A stretch of DNA of 64,000 nucleotides. Source: Anaerolineales bacterium (lineage in GTDB: Bacteria; Chloroflexota; Anaerolineae; Anaerolineales; Villigracilaceae). The notes beneath the pieces were generated by a model, which saw only the letters and a program-made list of their open reading frames with translations, did no database searches and was not told the origin of the DNA. A program made the translations under genes and the position numbers. The stretch covers positions 1,550,001 to 1,614,000 of the forward strand of contig CP129481.1 in assembly GCA_030583905.1 (NCBI GenBank), in the 5' to 3' direction. Positions 8,291 to 15,895 of this stretch are shown here, one piece after another; within the stretch, counting starts at the first letter, position 1, and every line of letters begins with the position of its first letter.

Positions 8291-8938
8291 TCAGGCTTTT
8301 ACAACTGGATGCCTGAGAACTGTCTTCATCTTTTCAGGTGCAGCCTTGCGCGGATCGCTCATATAAATTTCGTGGTGTTTTCCGCCGATCGGTCCGACGC
8401 TGTCTTTCAGCCCGTTCTCCGCCATGAATTCCTTCATATGGTCGATCGTGGCAGGCTCGGTGGCGTACGGTCCGATGTGCATGGTCTGTACGCACAATCC
8501 TTCTTCAAAATGCGCCAGCCGCGCCTTATTGAGCATCTCGCTGTCACCTTTCTTCTTGCGGACTTGCTCACGCGCTTCTTCGAAAATATCCTTTGTAACA
8601 ATATCCGGTTGCAGGATCATCAGCGTGTAGAACCAGTTGTCTTTGACAGTGATGTCGAAGAACCCGTCTTCCACCCACCACAGTCCCTCCAGCGCCATCA
8701 CAGGATAGTCGATCGGGTTCGTTTTTCGTTTCTTGAACATGAATTTGAGCGTGTACGACAGGCTGTACAACGCCTGTGTGGCTTCGGCGAACATGGGCGA
8801 TTTGCCCGGTTCGGAGCCTTTTTCAATGGAGCCGTCGATCATGGCGAATTGCAACTTTGGAACCTGCACGATCTCGATCTTCTTCGCAGACGGCTGGTAT
8901 AGATGTTTGAATTCTTTTTTCAGGTCAAGTGTTTTCAT
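8291..8938 (-). CDS. GyrI-like small-molecule-binding domain protein
   Basis: This 215-aa protein matches the stand-alone GyrI-like (SHS2-type) family by layout: VPKLQFAMIDGSIEKG near the N-terminus, a Trp/Glu-rich core (ALEGLWWVEDGFFDI) and HIGPYATEPATIDHMKEF near the C-terminus. Family members bind or hydrolyse small amphipathic or toxic compounds. No DNA-binding domain is present. It probably forms a transcription unit with the HEAT-like and B-box genes downstream. Confidence 0.85.
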   Translation of the reverse strand: MKTLDLKKEFKHLYQPSAKKIEIVQVPKLQFAMIDGSIEKGSEPGKSPMFAEATQALYSLSYTLKFMFKKRKTNPIDYPVMALEGLWWVEDGFFDITVKDNWFYTLMILQPDIVTKDIFEEAREQVRKKKGDSEMLNKARLAHFEEGLCVQTMHIGPYATEPATIDHMKEFMAENGLKDSVGPIGGKHHEIYMSDPRKAAPEKMKTVLRHPVVKA

Positions 8939-8990
8939 GGGAGCCTCCCGCCTTATGCTAGCACTTTTGTTCTATGGATTCAAGTGACGT

Positions 8991-10157
8991 TCATCCTTCG
9001 CCCTTGCGGATGACGTTTCTGCCGTATTTTTCCTGCAACTCATCCACCACCTCCTGCAATTTGCGGGACTTTTCGCTTCCGACATCCCACAAGCTGAGTT
9101 GACGCACCGGGCTTCCAATTCCGCTGACGCCGACTCCGATCAGTCTGACAGCTTGGTTCTGTTTTCGGACGGTTTTCATCAACCTGAGCGCTGTGCGGAA
9201 AATATCATCTTCGTTATCTGTGGATGTGGGTAATGTGATTTGCCGTGTCAATGTGGTGAAATCGCTCCATCGTATTTTCAATTTGACGGTCTTTCCCACA
9301 AGATCATTTTTTCGCAGTTGACGGGCGACCTCCCGCGCCTGTTCGCGCAGTGTCTTTTCGAGCGTTTTCTCATCGCGGATGTCCACGCTGAAGGTGGTTT
9401 CCTGGCTGACGGATTTGGTCTCGTATTCTGTCACGATGGGACGGTTGTCGATGCCGTTGGCGTGTTGCCAGAGATCGCGTCCGTTTTCGCCGAACAAATT
9501 GGCGAGTTCTTTCTGGGGCCAGTTGGCGATGTCGCCGATGGTGTGGATGCCGAGTTCAGCGAGCCTTGCGTTCGTCTTCGGTCCCACGCCCCAGAGCATG
9601 TCCGCGGGGAGCGGCGCAAGGAATTTCGCTTCCTCGCCTGCAGGGACGATGGTCAAGCCGGATGGCGGCTCATCTCTCCTTTTGCTTGATTTCTTGCCCA
9701 CCTCGTTGGCGATTTTCGCCACGAGTTTGTTGGATGCAATGCCAATGCTTGCGGGTAGATTCAGTTCGGTTCGGATGGCAGTTTGCAGGTCGAGGGCGAG
9801 GCGGGCGGGATCTTGTTGAATATCCGAGATGTCGAGGAAGGCTTCATCAATGGAGATCTGTTCCGCAAGCGGAGTCAAATTCCGCAGTTTTGCCATCACT
9901 TTTTCAGAGTACTCGCGGTATAGCCTGTGCTGCCCCGGCACGATGATGAGATTTCTGCAAAGCTGAAGCGCGCGGGACATGGGCATGGCGCTGCGGACGC
10001 CCATGGCGCGGGCAGGATAGGAGCAGGAAGCCACCACGCCGCGTTCGTTCGGTTTCCCGCCGACGGCGAATGGCTTGCCGCGCAGGTTGGGGTTTTGTAT
10101 TTCCTCCACGGAGCAGAAGAAGGCGTCGAGGTCCAAATGCAGGATGGTGCGAGGCAT
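8991..10157 (-). CDS. dinB: DNA polymerase IV (Y-family)
   Basis: The 388-aa enzyme has the Y-family catalytic motifs LDLDAFFCSVEE (residues 5-16) and SIDEAFLDIS, helix-hairpin-helix residues in LWGVGPKTNARLAELGI, and a little-finger domain. It performs error-prone translesion synthesis. No clear C-terminal beta-clamp motif (QLxLF type) was found, although RQLSLWDVG near the end (about residue 360) could serve. A TATAAT box (10164-10169) lies exactly 6 nt before the ATG with no ribosome site, so the mRNA is probably leaderless. No LexA-like palindrome was recognised. Confidence 0.96.
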   Translation of the reverse strand: MPRTILHLDLDAFFCSVEEIQNPNLRGKPFAVGGKPNERGVVASCSYPARAMGVRSAMPMSRALQLCRNLIIVPGQHRLYREYSEKVMAKLRNLTPLAEQISIDEAFLDISDIQQDPARLALDLQTAIRTELNLPASIGIASNKLVAKIANEVGKKSSKRRDEPPSGLTIVPAGEEAKFLAPLPADMLWGVGPKTNARLAELGIHTIGDIANWPQKELANLFGENGRDLWQHANGIDNRPIVTEYETKSVSQETTFSVDIRDEKTLEKTLREQAREVARQLRKNDLVGKTVKLKIRWSDFTTLTRQITLPTSTDNEDDIFRTALRLMKTVRKQNQAVRLIGVGVSGIGSPVRQLSLWDVGSEKSRKLQEVVDELQEKYGRNVIRKGEG

Positions 10158-10163
10158 GGCCCT

Positions 10164-10169
10164 ATTATA
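10164..10169 (-). promoter_or_regulatory. -10 box of a leaderless dinB transcript
   Basis: Minus-strand TATAAT, 6-nt spacer, then the dinB ATG. Transcription would start at or next to the A of the start codon. Confidence 0.65.
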
Positions 10170-10229
10170 GTCCGCGGGCGGGGTTGGGCACCTAGGACAA
10201 AATAACTAGGGAGAATTCCGTTTAACATA

Positions 10230-10258
10230 TTGAACATTCCCTTAAGAAAAGATATACT
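10230..10258 (+). promoter_or_regulatory. Promoter of the NBR1-Ig secreted protein
   Basis: TTGAAC (10230-10235) and TATACT (10253-10258) are 17 nt apart. A leader of about 70 nt follows, containing a short hairpin (AAGGA near 10279 pairing with TCCTT near 10304). Confidence 0.65.
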
Positions 10259-10334
10259 ATGGTAAGCGTATAGTCATAAGGAACTTTTTAGGATTTTTCG
10301 CGTCCTTATTACGCTATAGTCGATGGAGGAAGAA

Positions 10335-12461
10335 ATGAAATCAATGTCAAGAGTTATCTCTGTTTTGCTCCTGCTGGCAATGATGTTTTCGTTTGCCCCG
10401 GCGGGAGTATCCACTGCGAGTGCGTCATCCTGTTATTGGGCGCAGTTCATCGCGGATGTGACCATTCCGGACGGCACGAATTTTGCGCCGGGCGCCGCGT
10501 TCACAAAGACCTGGCGTTTGAAGAACATCGGCACCTGCACCTGGAACAGCAGTGATGTTTCGCTGATCTTCGACAGCGGCGAGCGGATGGGCGCGCCCGC
10601 CTCGGTTGCCCTGCCGTCGAATGTCGCTCCGGGGCAGACTGTGGACATCTCCGTGAATATGACTGCGCCGAGTTCCGCCGGTCATTATTTCGGTTACTGG
10701 AAGTTCAAGAGCAATGCCAGCGGCGTATTTGGCATCGGTTCGACGCGCAACCGCTCCTTCTGGGTCGAGATTCGAGTCTCCTCCTCCGCCGGCACCGGTT
10801 ACGACTTTACTGCCAATGCAGCATCCGCCACATGGTCGAGCGGGGCGGGGGCGTTGTCCTTCCCCGGCACTGATGGCAGCGCCAACGGCTTTGGCATCAA
10901 ATTGGATGCACCCAAACTCGAAAGCGGTGTCACATCTGCCAATGCGGGCTTGCTGTTCGCGCCCAACAACGTCACGAACGGATATGTGCAGGCGGTTTAT
11001 CCAGCCTTCCGCGTGCAGAGCGGCGACCGCTTCCAGGCGACCATTGGCTGTGAATACGGCGCGACGAACTGCTATGTTGCCTATCGCCTCGATTATCAGA
11101 TCGGAACGGGTCCGGTCAAAACCTTCTGGACCTTCCGCGAGAAATATGAAGGCTTGACGTATAACGTCAACTTGAATTTGAGCTCGCTCGCCGGTCAGGA
11201 TGTCAAGTTCATTCTTGTCATCTCCGCCTATGGTTCGCCGACCGGTGACCGCGCCTTGTGGGTGAATCCTGTCATCTCCCGCGCAGGCGGAGGCACGCCT
11301 CCCACTGCCACGCCGACCGTGACCGGAACACCGCCGACGCCCACGCCAACCCGCACCGGGACTGTCCAGCCGAACGCTTGTGACCGCGCCCAATTCGTTG
11401 CGGATGTCACCGTCAAAGACGGAACTGCTTTTGCTCCGGGCATCAGCTTCAACAAGACCTGGCGCTTGAAAAACATCGGCACCTGCACATGGACGAACTA
11501 CAGCCTGATCTTTGACTCCGGCGAGAAGATGGGCGGACCCGATTCCGCGCTCATTCCCACTTCGGTCGCTCCCGGTCAGACGGTGGATATCACCATCCCG
11601 TTGACCTCCCCGACCACCGCCGGAACCTACCGCGGATACTGGAAGCTCAAGAGCAACACCGGCGTCCCGTTCGGGATCGGAACCGGCGGCACGAAATCCT
11701 TCTGGGTCGAGATCAAGGTGACCGGCACGGGCATCAACCCCGGAACCGCCACCAAGACCAACACGCCCGGAACGCCTGCAACACCTGTCACACCGGCTAC
11801 GCCGATCCCCGGCACAAGCTATGACTTTGTCGCCAATGTCTGCGCCGCAACCTGGTACAGCGGAGCGGGTCAACTGCCCTGCCCGGGGACGAGCGGCGAT
11901 GCGAAGGGCTTCGTGCTCATCACCAGCCCGTCCAAGTTGGAGAACGGCACAACGGATAACCGTTCCGGTCTGCTCACGCATCCGCAGAACATCAACAACG
12001 GTTACATGCAGGGTATTTATCCGAGCTATCTCGTAAAGTCCGGTGATAGATTCCGCGCGACCGTTGGGTGCGAGCACAACGCCACAAGTTGCTACGTGGT
12101 CTTCCGCCTCGACTACTCCCTCTCCGGCAGCACCTCCATCCAGACCTTCTGGGCATTCGTAGAACGCTACGAAGGGCAGGTCTATAACGTGGATATTGAC
12201 CTCTCCTCTCTGGCTGGTCAAAACGTGAAATTTGCCCTGACCGTTCTTGCCACCGGTTCTCCGTCCGGCGACCGCGCGCTCTGGACTGCGCCGATGATCT
12301 ACAATGCATCCTCCTCCGCGCCGACCTCGACAGTCGCGCCAAGCGCTACGCCCACGGTGACCATAACCAATACCTCCCCGGCACCCACCGATACGGAAGC
12401 GCCAACGTCAACGCCGACTGAAACGCCGACTGAAACGCCGACTGAAACACCAACACCCTAA
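10335..12461 (+). CDS. Secreted protein with duplicated NBR1-type Ig plus beta-sandwich units
   Basis: The 708-aa protein begins with a signal peptide (VISVLLLLAMMFSFAPAG, cleavage near ASA-SS). The body is an internal duplication. Each unit has an Ig domain of the NBR1 central type (TKTWRLKNIGTCTW, then APGQTVDI and FWVEI) followed by a beta-rich domain (YDFTANAASATWSSGAGAL in unit 1, YDFVANVCAATWYSGAGQL in unit 2). A Thr/Pro linker joins the units, and a TPTET repeat tail ends the chain. ATG 10335 is preferred over 10323 because GGAGGA lies just before it. It is an extracellular protein, possibly carbohydrate- or surface-binding. Function is not known. Confidence 0.85.
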   Translation: MKSMSRVISVLLLLAMMFSFAPAGVSTASASSCYWAQFIADVTIPDGTNFAPGAAFTKTWRLKNIGTCTWNSSDVSLIFDSGERMGAPASVALPSNVAPGQTVDISVNMTAPSSAGHYFGYWKFKSNASGVFGIGSTRNRSFWVEIRVSSSAGTGYDFTANAASATWSSGAGALSFPGTDGSANGFGIKLDAPKLESGVTSANAGLLFAPNNVTNGYVQAVYPAFRVQSGDRFQATIGCEYGATNCYVAYRLDYQIGTGPVKTFWTFREKYEGLTYNVNLNLSSLAGQDVKFILVISAYGSPTGDRALWVNPVISRAGGGTPPTATPTVTGTPPTPTPTRTGTVQPNACDRAQFVADVTVKDGTAFAPGISFNKTWRLKNIGTCTWTNYSLIFDSGEKMGGPDSALIPTSVAPGQTVDITIPLTSPTTAGTYRGYWKLKSNTGVPFGIGTGGTKSFWVEIKVTGTGINPGTATKTNTPGTPATPVTPATPIPGTSYDFVANVCAATWYSGAGQLPCPGTSGDAKGFVLITSPSKLENGTTDNRSGLLTHPQNINNGYMQGIYPSYLVKSGDRFRATVGCEHNATSCYVVFRLDYSLSGSTSIQTFWAFVERYEGQVYNVDIDLSSLAGQNVKFALTVLATGSPSGDRALWTAPMIYNASSSAPTSTVAPSATPTVTITNTSPAPTDTEAPTSTPTETPTETPTETPTP

Positions 12462-12472
12462 GCGGATTTTCG

Positions 12473-12509
12473 AAAAGTTCCCGTTGTCGAAAGACGGCGG
12501 GAACTTTTT
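12473..12509 (+). terminator. Rho-independent terminator after the NBR1-Ig gene
   Basis: The arms AAAAGTTCCCG and CGGGAACTTTT extend inward over a GAAA tetraloop (12489-12492), giving a stem of about 16 bp that ends in a T-run. Confidence 0.85.
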
Positions 12510-12544
12510 CTTTCCCCAATCGTCCTCCCAAGGAGGATTCCCAC

Positions 12545-14371
12545 ATGAAGAGACTATTTATTCTGCTTTTGGTCTTCTTGACCGCCTGTTCGCCCGCTTC
12601 ATTCTTTAACCGGACGCCTGCTCCGCTCGACCTTGACATGGAGTCCACGCCGGACCAGATACAGCGCGCCATGCTCGAAAGCGCCTTGCATTGGACCACT
12701 CTGCAAATGAGCGGCACGATCACGTTCACTGTCACCGGACAACCGGAACAGATATTTTCGGAAACTGTCCGGCTTGACCCGATTAACAGCCGCTATCGCG
12801 TCGAATTGGGTGATAATTCAGTTACCAATTCCCTGAAAATAAGCGACGGGTCCACGATCTATAATATCAACCTTAATTCCAATCGAATGGAGCAGTCGCC
12901 GTATCCCGGTTTTGCGCGTGTGGGACAATATGTCCCGCCGGTGCAGGAAGGCGTTGCCTATCCCAACCCGATCTGGGGGCAGATCGGCACCCCGCTTTCA
13001 GAGATGGCATTTCCTGCAAATTTTGCTCAAAATGCGGGCATGTTCTCACCTCTCGGCATGGACATGATAGCCGGGCGTGAAACCCTGATCGTCGAGTGGA
13101 CCTACAGCGGCAACTCCGCTCCCTCATGGAAGATGTGGCTGGATACACAGACCGCTGTCATCTTGAAAATGCAGGAATTCGGCAAAGGCGGCGGCACCGA
13201 CTTGCAAGCTGAGCGGGTCGTCGAAAACATCATCTATGATCAGGTGTTCGATGCCGCTCTCTTTGTCCCACCATCCGATTTGGCACGGCCCTCCGAGCCA
13301 ACTCCGGCGGAATCAAATCCCGTCGTGACAGAATCAGTTTCAACGTCCGAAGATGAGGCGGGGGAGATCTATTTCTTCCTCCAGCCGCGCGGACAAGGCG
13401 GGGCTATCCAGCTTGCAAAAGTTTCCGGTCTATGCGTTTTTGATTCCGCGAATTGCCCGCCGCTGGAAATCATCCCCGCGCCGTTCCCGTTCAATTTCAC
13501 CATCAACGCGCTGGCATGGTCACCCGACGGGAAATATGCCGCGTTTTCCTACTCGGACGATCCGGCTGGCACGCCGACCAAGTTGTGGCTCTTCGATGCT
13601 GAATCGAAAACATGGACTTCGCTTGTGCAGGCTCCGTTCATCGATCCGCCATTCTGGTCGCCGGGCGGCGAATGGATTGCCTTCCGCACGCAGGATGGGC
13701 TTGGCGGCGAAGATGCGTTTGTGATCCGTCCCGATGGTTCGGGCTTGAAAAGCATTTCCGCCGATCTGCCCGCCGAAGGACGCCCCTACGTGATGGATGG
13801 TTGGTACAGGGAGAATATCATGATGCGTCCGGCGTTGCCCGGCAGCAGCGGCATGATGTATCTCGTCCGCGCCACGACCGGACAGGCTCGCCCGATGTTC
13901 GAGTCCCAGTTCACCAAGGCGCAGTTCATGGCGTCGCCTGATGCGGAATTCCTGGCTTACGATGATTACGACGGCGGTTCGCAAACCCATCTTTTGAAAG
14001 CGATGAAACCGGACGGTTCGAACGCGCTGACAGTTGCCCAGTTTTCTGGAGGTTCGATCTACCCGATCGTCTGGTCGCCGGACAGCAATTTGATCGCGTT
14101 CAATTATTACAATCTCAACGGCACAGAGCCGACCGCCGAAGTATATGTTGTCACCCGCGCCGGGGAGAACCTGTCGCTGGTGTATAAAGGTATGACGGTG
14201 GGACGTCTGCTCTTTTCGCCGAATGGAAAGTATTTGCTGGTGGAGGAAACGACTTCCATTTCGGGCGGGCATCTCTTCCTGATCGATCTCGCGACATTGG
14301 AGCAAAAGATATTGCAAGCTCCGGGCTTATCCACGGATTATGATTGGTACGCGCCTTCGTGGAGACCGTAA
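12545..14371 (+). CDS. Lipoprotein with LolA-like N-terminal region and TolB-type beta-propeller
   Basis: The 608-aa protein has a lipoprotein signal (LLLVFLTAC). Residues of about 40-240 form a beta-rich region resembling LolA/LppX-type folds (TITFTVTGQPEQIFSETVRL). After an acidic linker, residues of about 280-605 form a WD40/TolB-like propeller with repeated SPDGKYAAF, SPGGEWIAF, SPDAEFLAY, SPDSNLIAF and SPNGKYLLV blades. It is exported and membrane-anchored. The role is unknown, probably protein or ligand binding. AAGGAGG precedes the start, and a strong hairpin follows the stop. Confidence 0.85.
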   Translation: MKRLFILLLVFLTACSPASFFNRTPAPLDLDMESTPDQIQRAMLESALHWTTLQMSGTITFTVTGQPEQIFSETVRLDPINSRYRVELGDNSVTNSLKISDGSTIYNINLNSNRMEQSPYPGFARVGQYVPPVQEGVAYPNPIWGQIGTPLSEMAFPANFAQNAGMFSPLGMDMIAGRETLIVEWTYSGNSAPSWKMWLDTQTAVILKMQEFGKGGGTDLQAERVVENIIYDQVFDAALFVPPSDLARPSEPTPAESNPVVTESVSTSEDEAGEIYFFLQPRGQGGAIQLAKVSGLCVFDSANCPPLEIIPAPFPFNFTINALAWSPDGKYAAFSYSDDPAGTPTKLWLFDAESKTWTSLVQAPFIDPPFWSPGGEWIAFRTQDGLGGEDAFVIRPDGSGLKSISADLPAEGRPYVMDGWYRENIMMRPALPGSSGMMYLVRATTGQARPMFESQFTKAQFMASPDAEFLAYDDYDGGSQTHLLKAMKPDGSNALTVAQFSGGSIYPIVWSPDSNLIAFNYYNLNGTEPTAEVYVVTRAGENLSLVYKGMTVGRLLFSPNGKYLLVEETTSISGGHLFLIDLATLEQKILQAPGLSTDYDWYAPSWRP

Positions 14372-14376
14372 CATTA

Positions 14377-14407
14377 AGCAGGTCACGTTGACGTGACCTG
14401 CTTTTTT
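14377..14407 (+). terminator. Bidirectional terminator palindrome
   Basis: AGCAGGTCACGT and ACGTGACCTGCT flank a 2-nt loop, followed by TTTTTT. It overlaps the last codons of the convergent methyltransferase gene (stop at 14383). The same core recurs at 56181-56207. Confidence 0.8.
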
Positions 14408-15387
14408 CTTTTCACATCCAATATTGCGATCTTGGTGGAATGATTGAACGGACTCGGATCGGTGATCGGTTTGTCGAGATCCCCAAATCCGATGAACGCC
14501 TGCGGAATGGGAATTAACTCGCGGATGCTCAAGTAGCCGTCTTTGCAAAGCTCTTCGAGCGTTTGCATGTAATCGTTTCCGCTCAGGAAGACGGCATTGT
14601 TGATGGCGATCAATATGCCGCCGTCATTGATCAACGGGCGGACCTTGTTGATGAGCCGCTTGCTTTCGTTGACCAAGTCCACTTTGCCTTTGGATGTGGT
14701 TGAAAAGAAGGGCGGATCCAAGATGACGCAGTCGAAAAATTGTTTCGCGCTTTTGAAACGGGCGATCACGGGGAAGAAATCCTGCGCAATGAAATCCTGT
14801 TTGTGAATGGGGAAGCCGTTGAGCGAGTATGAGTCCTTTGCCAGATTCAGGAACTGGCGGTTGTGATCGGTTTGTACTACGCGGGTTGCACCGCCTGCCA
14901 GCGCCGCCACTCCCAGACTGCCCGTGTAGGCGAAGGTGTTCAATACCGTTTTTCCGCCCATATTATCCATCAGCCATTTTCGCAGATTTGGTGTATCCAG
15001 GTAAAAACTGGCATCGCGGTTTAAGGTCAGGTCAATGGAGTGCCAGATGTCGTGTTCCTTGATCTTGCGGTCTGGAGCATCGCCGAAGGTCAGGATGCCG
15101 CGCTTTCCGTCTTGTGTGTGACCGTTCCGCGTTTTTACAATAACTGCGCGTAGCCAATTTAGAGAAGCTTGAATATATTTTGAGATTTCCCGTATCAATG
15201 TGGTATCAGGCTGTTCAGCGTAATCGTGAACGACCAATGTGCGTCCATACACATCCAGCACGAGGTCGGGACAGCCTTCGTAGAATCCGTTGAAGAGGCG
15301 GAACGCCTCCTCGTGGCGGGGATCCATCAGCGTCAGGCGGGAGGCGATAGCTTGGTCAAGCAGGGGCTTGAGGGTTGTAAAATCCAT
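14383..15387 (-). CDS. RlmI-like class I SAM-dependent rRNA methyltransferase
   Basis: The 334-aa protein has a SAM-binding Rossmann core (VLNTFAYTGSLGVAALAGGA, then VVQTDHNRQFL) and the catalytic-loop motif DCVILDPPFF. The order and the N-terminal part resemble the RlmI/RlmK family that modifies large-subunit rRNA, but the N-terminal PUA domain is short or absent. The precise target is uncertain. TACAAT lies 6 nt before the ATG without a Shine-Dalgarno, which suggests a leaderless mRNA. The stop codon lies within the terminator palindrome shared with the convergent lipoprotein gene. Confidence 0.85.
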   Translation of the reverse strand: MDFTTLKPLLDQAIASRLTLMDPRHEEAFRLFNGFYEGCPDLVLDVYGRTLVVHDYAEQPDTTLIREISKYIQASLNWLRAVIVKTRNGHTQDGKRGILTFGDAPDRKIKEHDIWHSIDLTLNRDASFYLDTPNLRKWLMDNMGGKTVLNTFAYTGSLGVAALAGGATRVVQTDHNRQFLNLAKDSYSLNGFPIHKQDFIAQDFFPVIARFKSAKQFFDCVILDPPFFSTTSKGKVDLVNESKRLINKVRPLINDGGILIAINNAVFLSGNDYMQTLEELCKDGYLSIRELIPIPQAFIGFGDLDKPITDPSPFNHSTKIAILDVKRKKQVTST

Positions 15388-15393
15388 AGGTTG

Positions 15394-15399
15394 ATTGTA
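15394..15399 (-). promoter_or_regulatory. -10 box of the leaderless methyltransferase transcript
   Basis: Minus-strand TACAAT with a 6-nt spacer to the ATG at 15387. It has the same geometry as dinB, the 55009 and 55048 genes and RNase HI. Confidence 0.55.
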
Positions 15400-15405
15400 C
15401 TTGAT

Positions 15406-15430
15406 GAAAAATCCCCGCGTTACGGGGATT
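15406..15430 (-). terminator. Terminator of the small-protein pair
   Basis: On the minus strand AATCCCCG and CGGGGATT flank a 5-nt loop followed by a T-run. The loop contains the stop codon (15420-15422) of the SH3-like gene. Confidence 0.8.
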
Positions 15431-15644
15431 CGACCTTGCGGATATTTTTCGGATTAAAAACAGAGATTTGGCTGGTTCGCAACATGGCTTGCGCTTCGGC
15501 GCTCAACTCCACCCAGTAGAAACTGCGGTGTTCGGAGTATGGGTCAATTCGGATGACTGTGCCTTTATACCAGCCTGCGCGTTCTCCAAATTTGGCGTCC
15601 AGGTGGATTTCGACATGGTCGCCGACTTGAATGACCTGGCTCAT
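15420..15644 (-). CDS. Small SH3/KOW-like protein
   Basis: The 74-aa protein is beta-rich with a KOW/SH3-like beginning (QVGDHVEIHLDAKFGERAGW, then YKGTVIRIDP). The start is placed at ATG 15644, which overlaps the stop of the upstream membrane protein (ATGA). The longer upstream frame has no ribosome site. Function is unknown. It is probably translated by coupling. Confidence 0.65.
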   Translation of the reverse strand: MSQVIQVGDHVEIHLDAKFGERAGWYKGTVIRIDPYSEHRSFYWVELSAEAQAMLRTSQISVFNPKNIRKVESP

Positions 15645-15826
15645 TTTTTGCGGCTGGAAAACCAGAATAAAGCGATGCCTATCACAGCGGTGACAGTGCC
15701 ATTGATCACCCATTGCGGGTCGCCGCGCATGAATGTGCCAGGCAGGATGTTGAGTCCCTGCAATGCCCAGATAATACCTGCGATGATAAGCAGGATTGCC
15801 ATGATTTTTCCTATGGTTCCTAGCAT
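15641..15826 (-). CDS. Small two-helix membrane protein
   Basis: The 61-aa protein has two hydrophobic helices (IMAILLIIAGIIWALQGLN and NGTVTAVIGIALFWF) and a basic C-terminus (SSRKK). The ATG follows CAAGGAGG. Its sequence is like small conserved membrane proteins often annotated as hypothetical. It overlaps the next gene by 4 nt. Confidence 0.75.
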   Translation of the reverse strand: MLGTIGKIMAILLIIAGIIWALQGLNILPGTFMRGDPQWVINGTVTAVIGIALFWFSSRKK

Positions 15827-15845
15827 GTTGCCTCCTTGGATTTGA

Positions 15846-15877
15846 AAACTCCCCAGCCTGAAATGGCAGGGGAGTTT
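15846..15877 (-). terminator. Terminator of the LysM gene
   Basis: AAACTCCCC and GGGGAGTTT form the outer stem, with an inner 3-bp stem beyond one mismatch. It is positioned just after the LysM-gene stop (15896) on the minus strand and runs into TTTTCAAA. Confidence 0.75.
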
Positions 15878-15895
15878 CGGTTCACTCCGTGCGGA

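Noticed and set aside
10425..12221. Long open frame (about 598 codons) on the minus strand opposite the NBR1-Ig gene
   Set aside because: It has no ribosome site or family motif, and its composition mirrors the Thr/Pro-rich plus-strand gene. It is an antisense shadow in GC-rich coding DNA.
12400..12460. Tandem 12-nt repeats as a mobile or regulatory repeat
   Set aside because: They encode the TPTET low-complexity tail of the secreted protein and are explained by coding repeat expansion.
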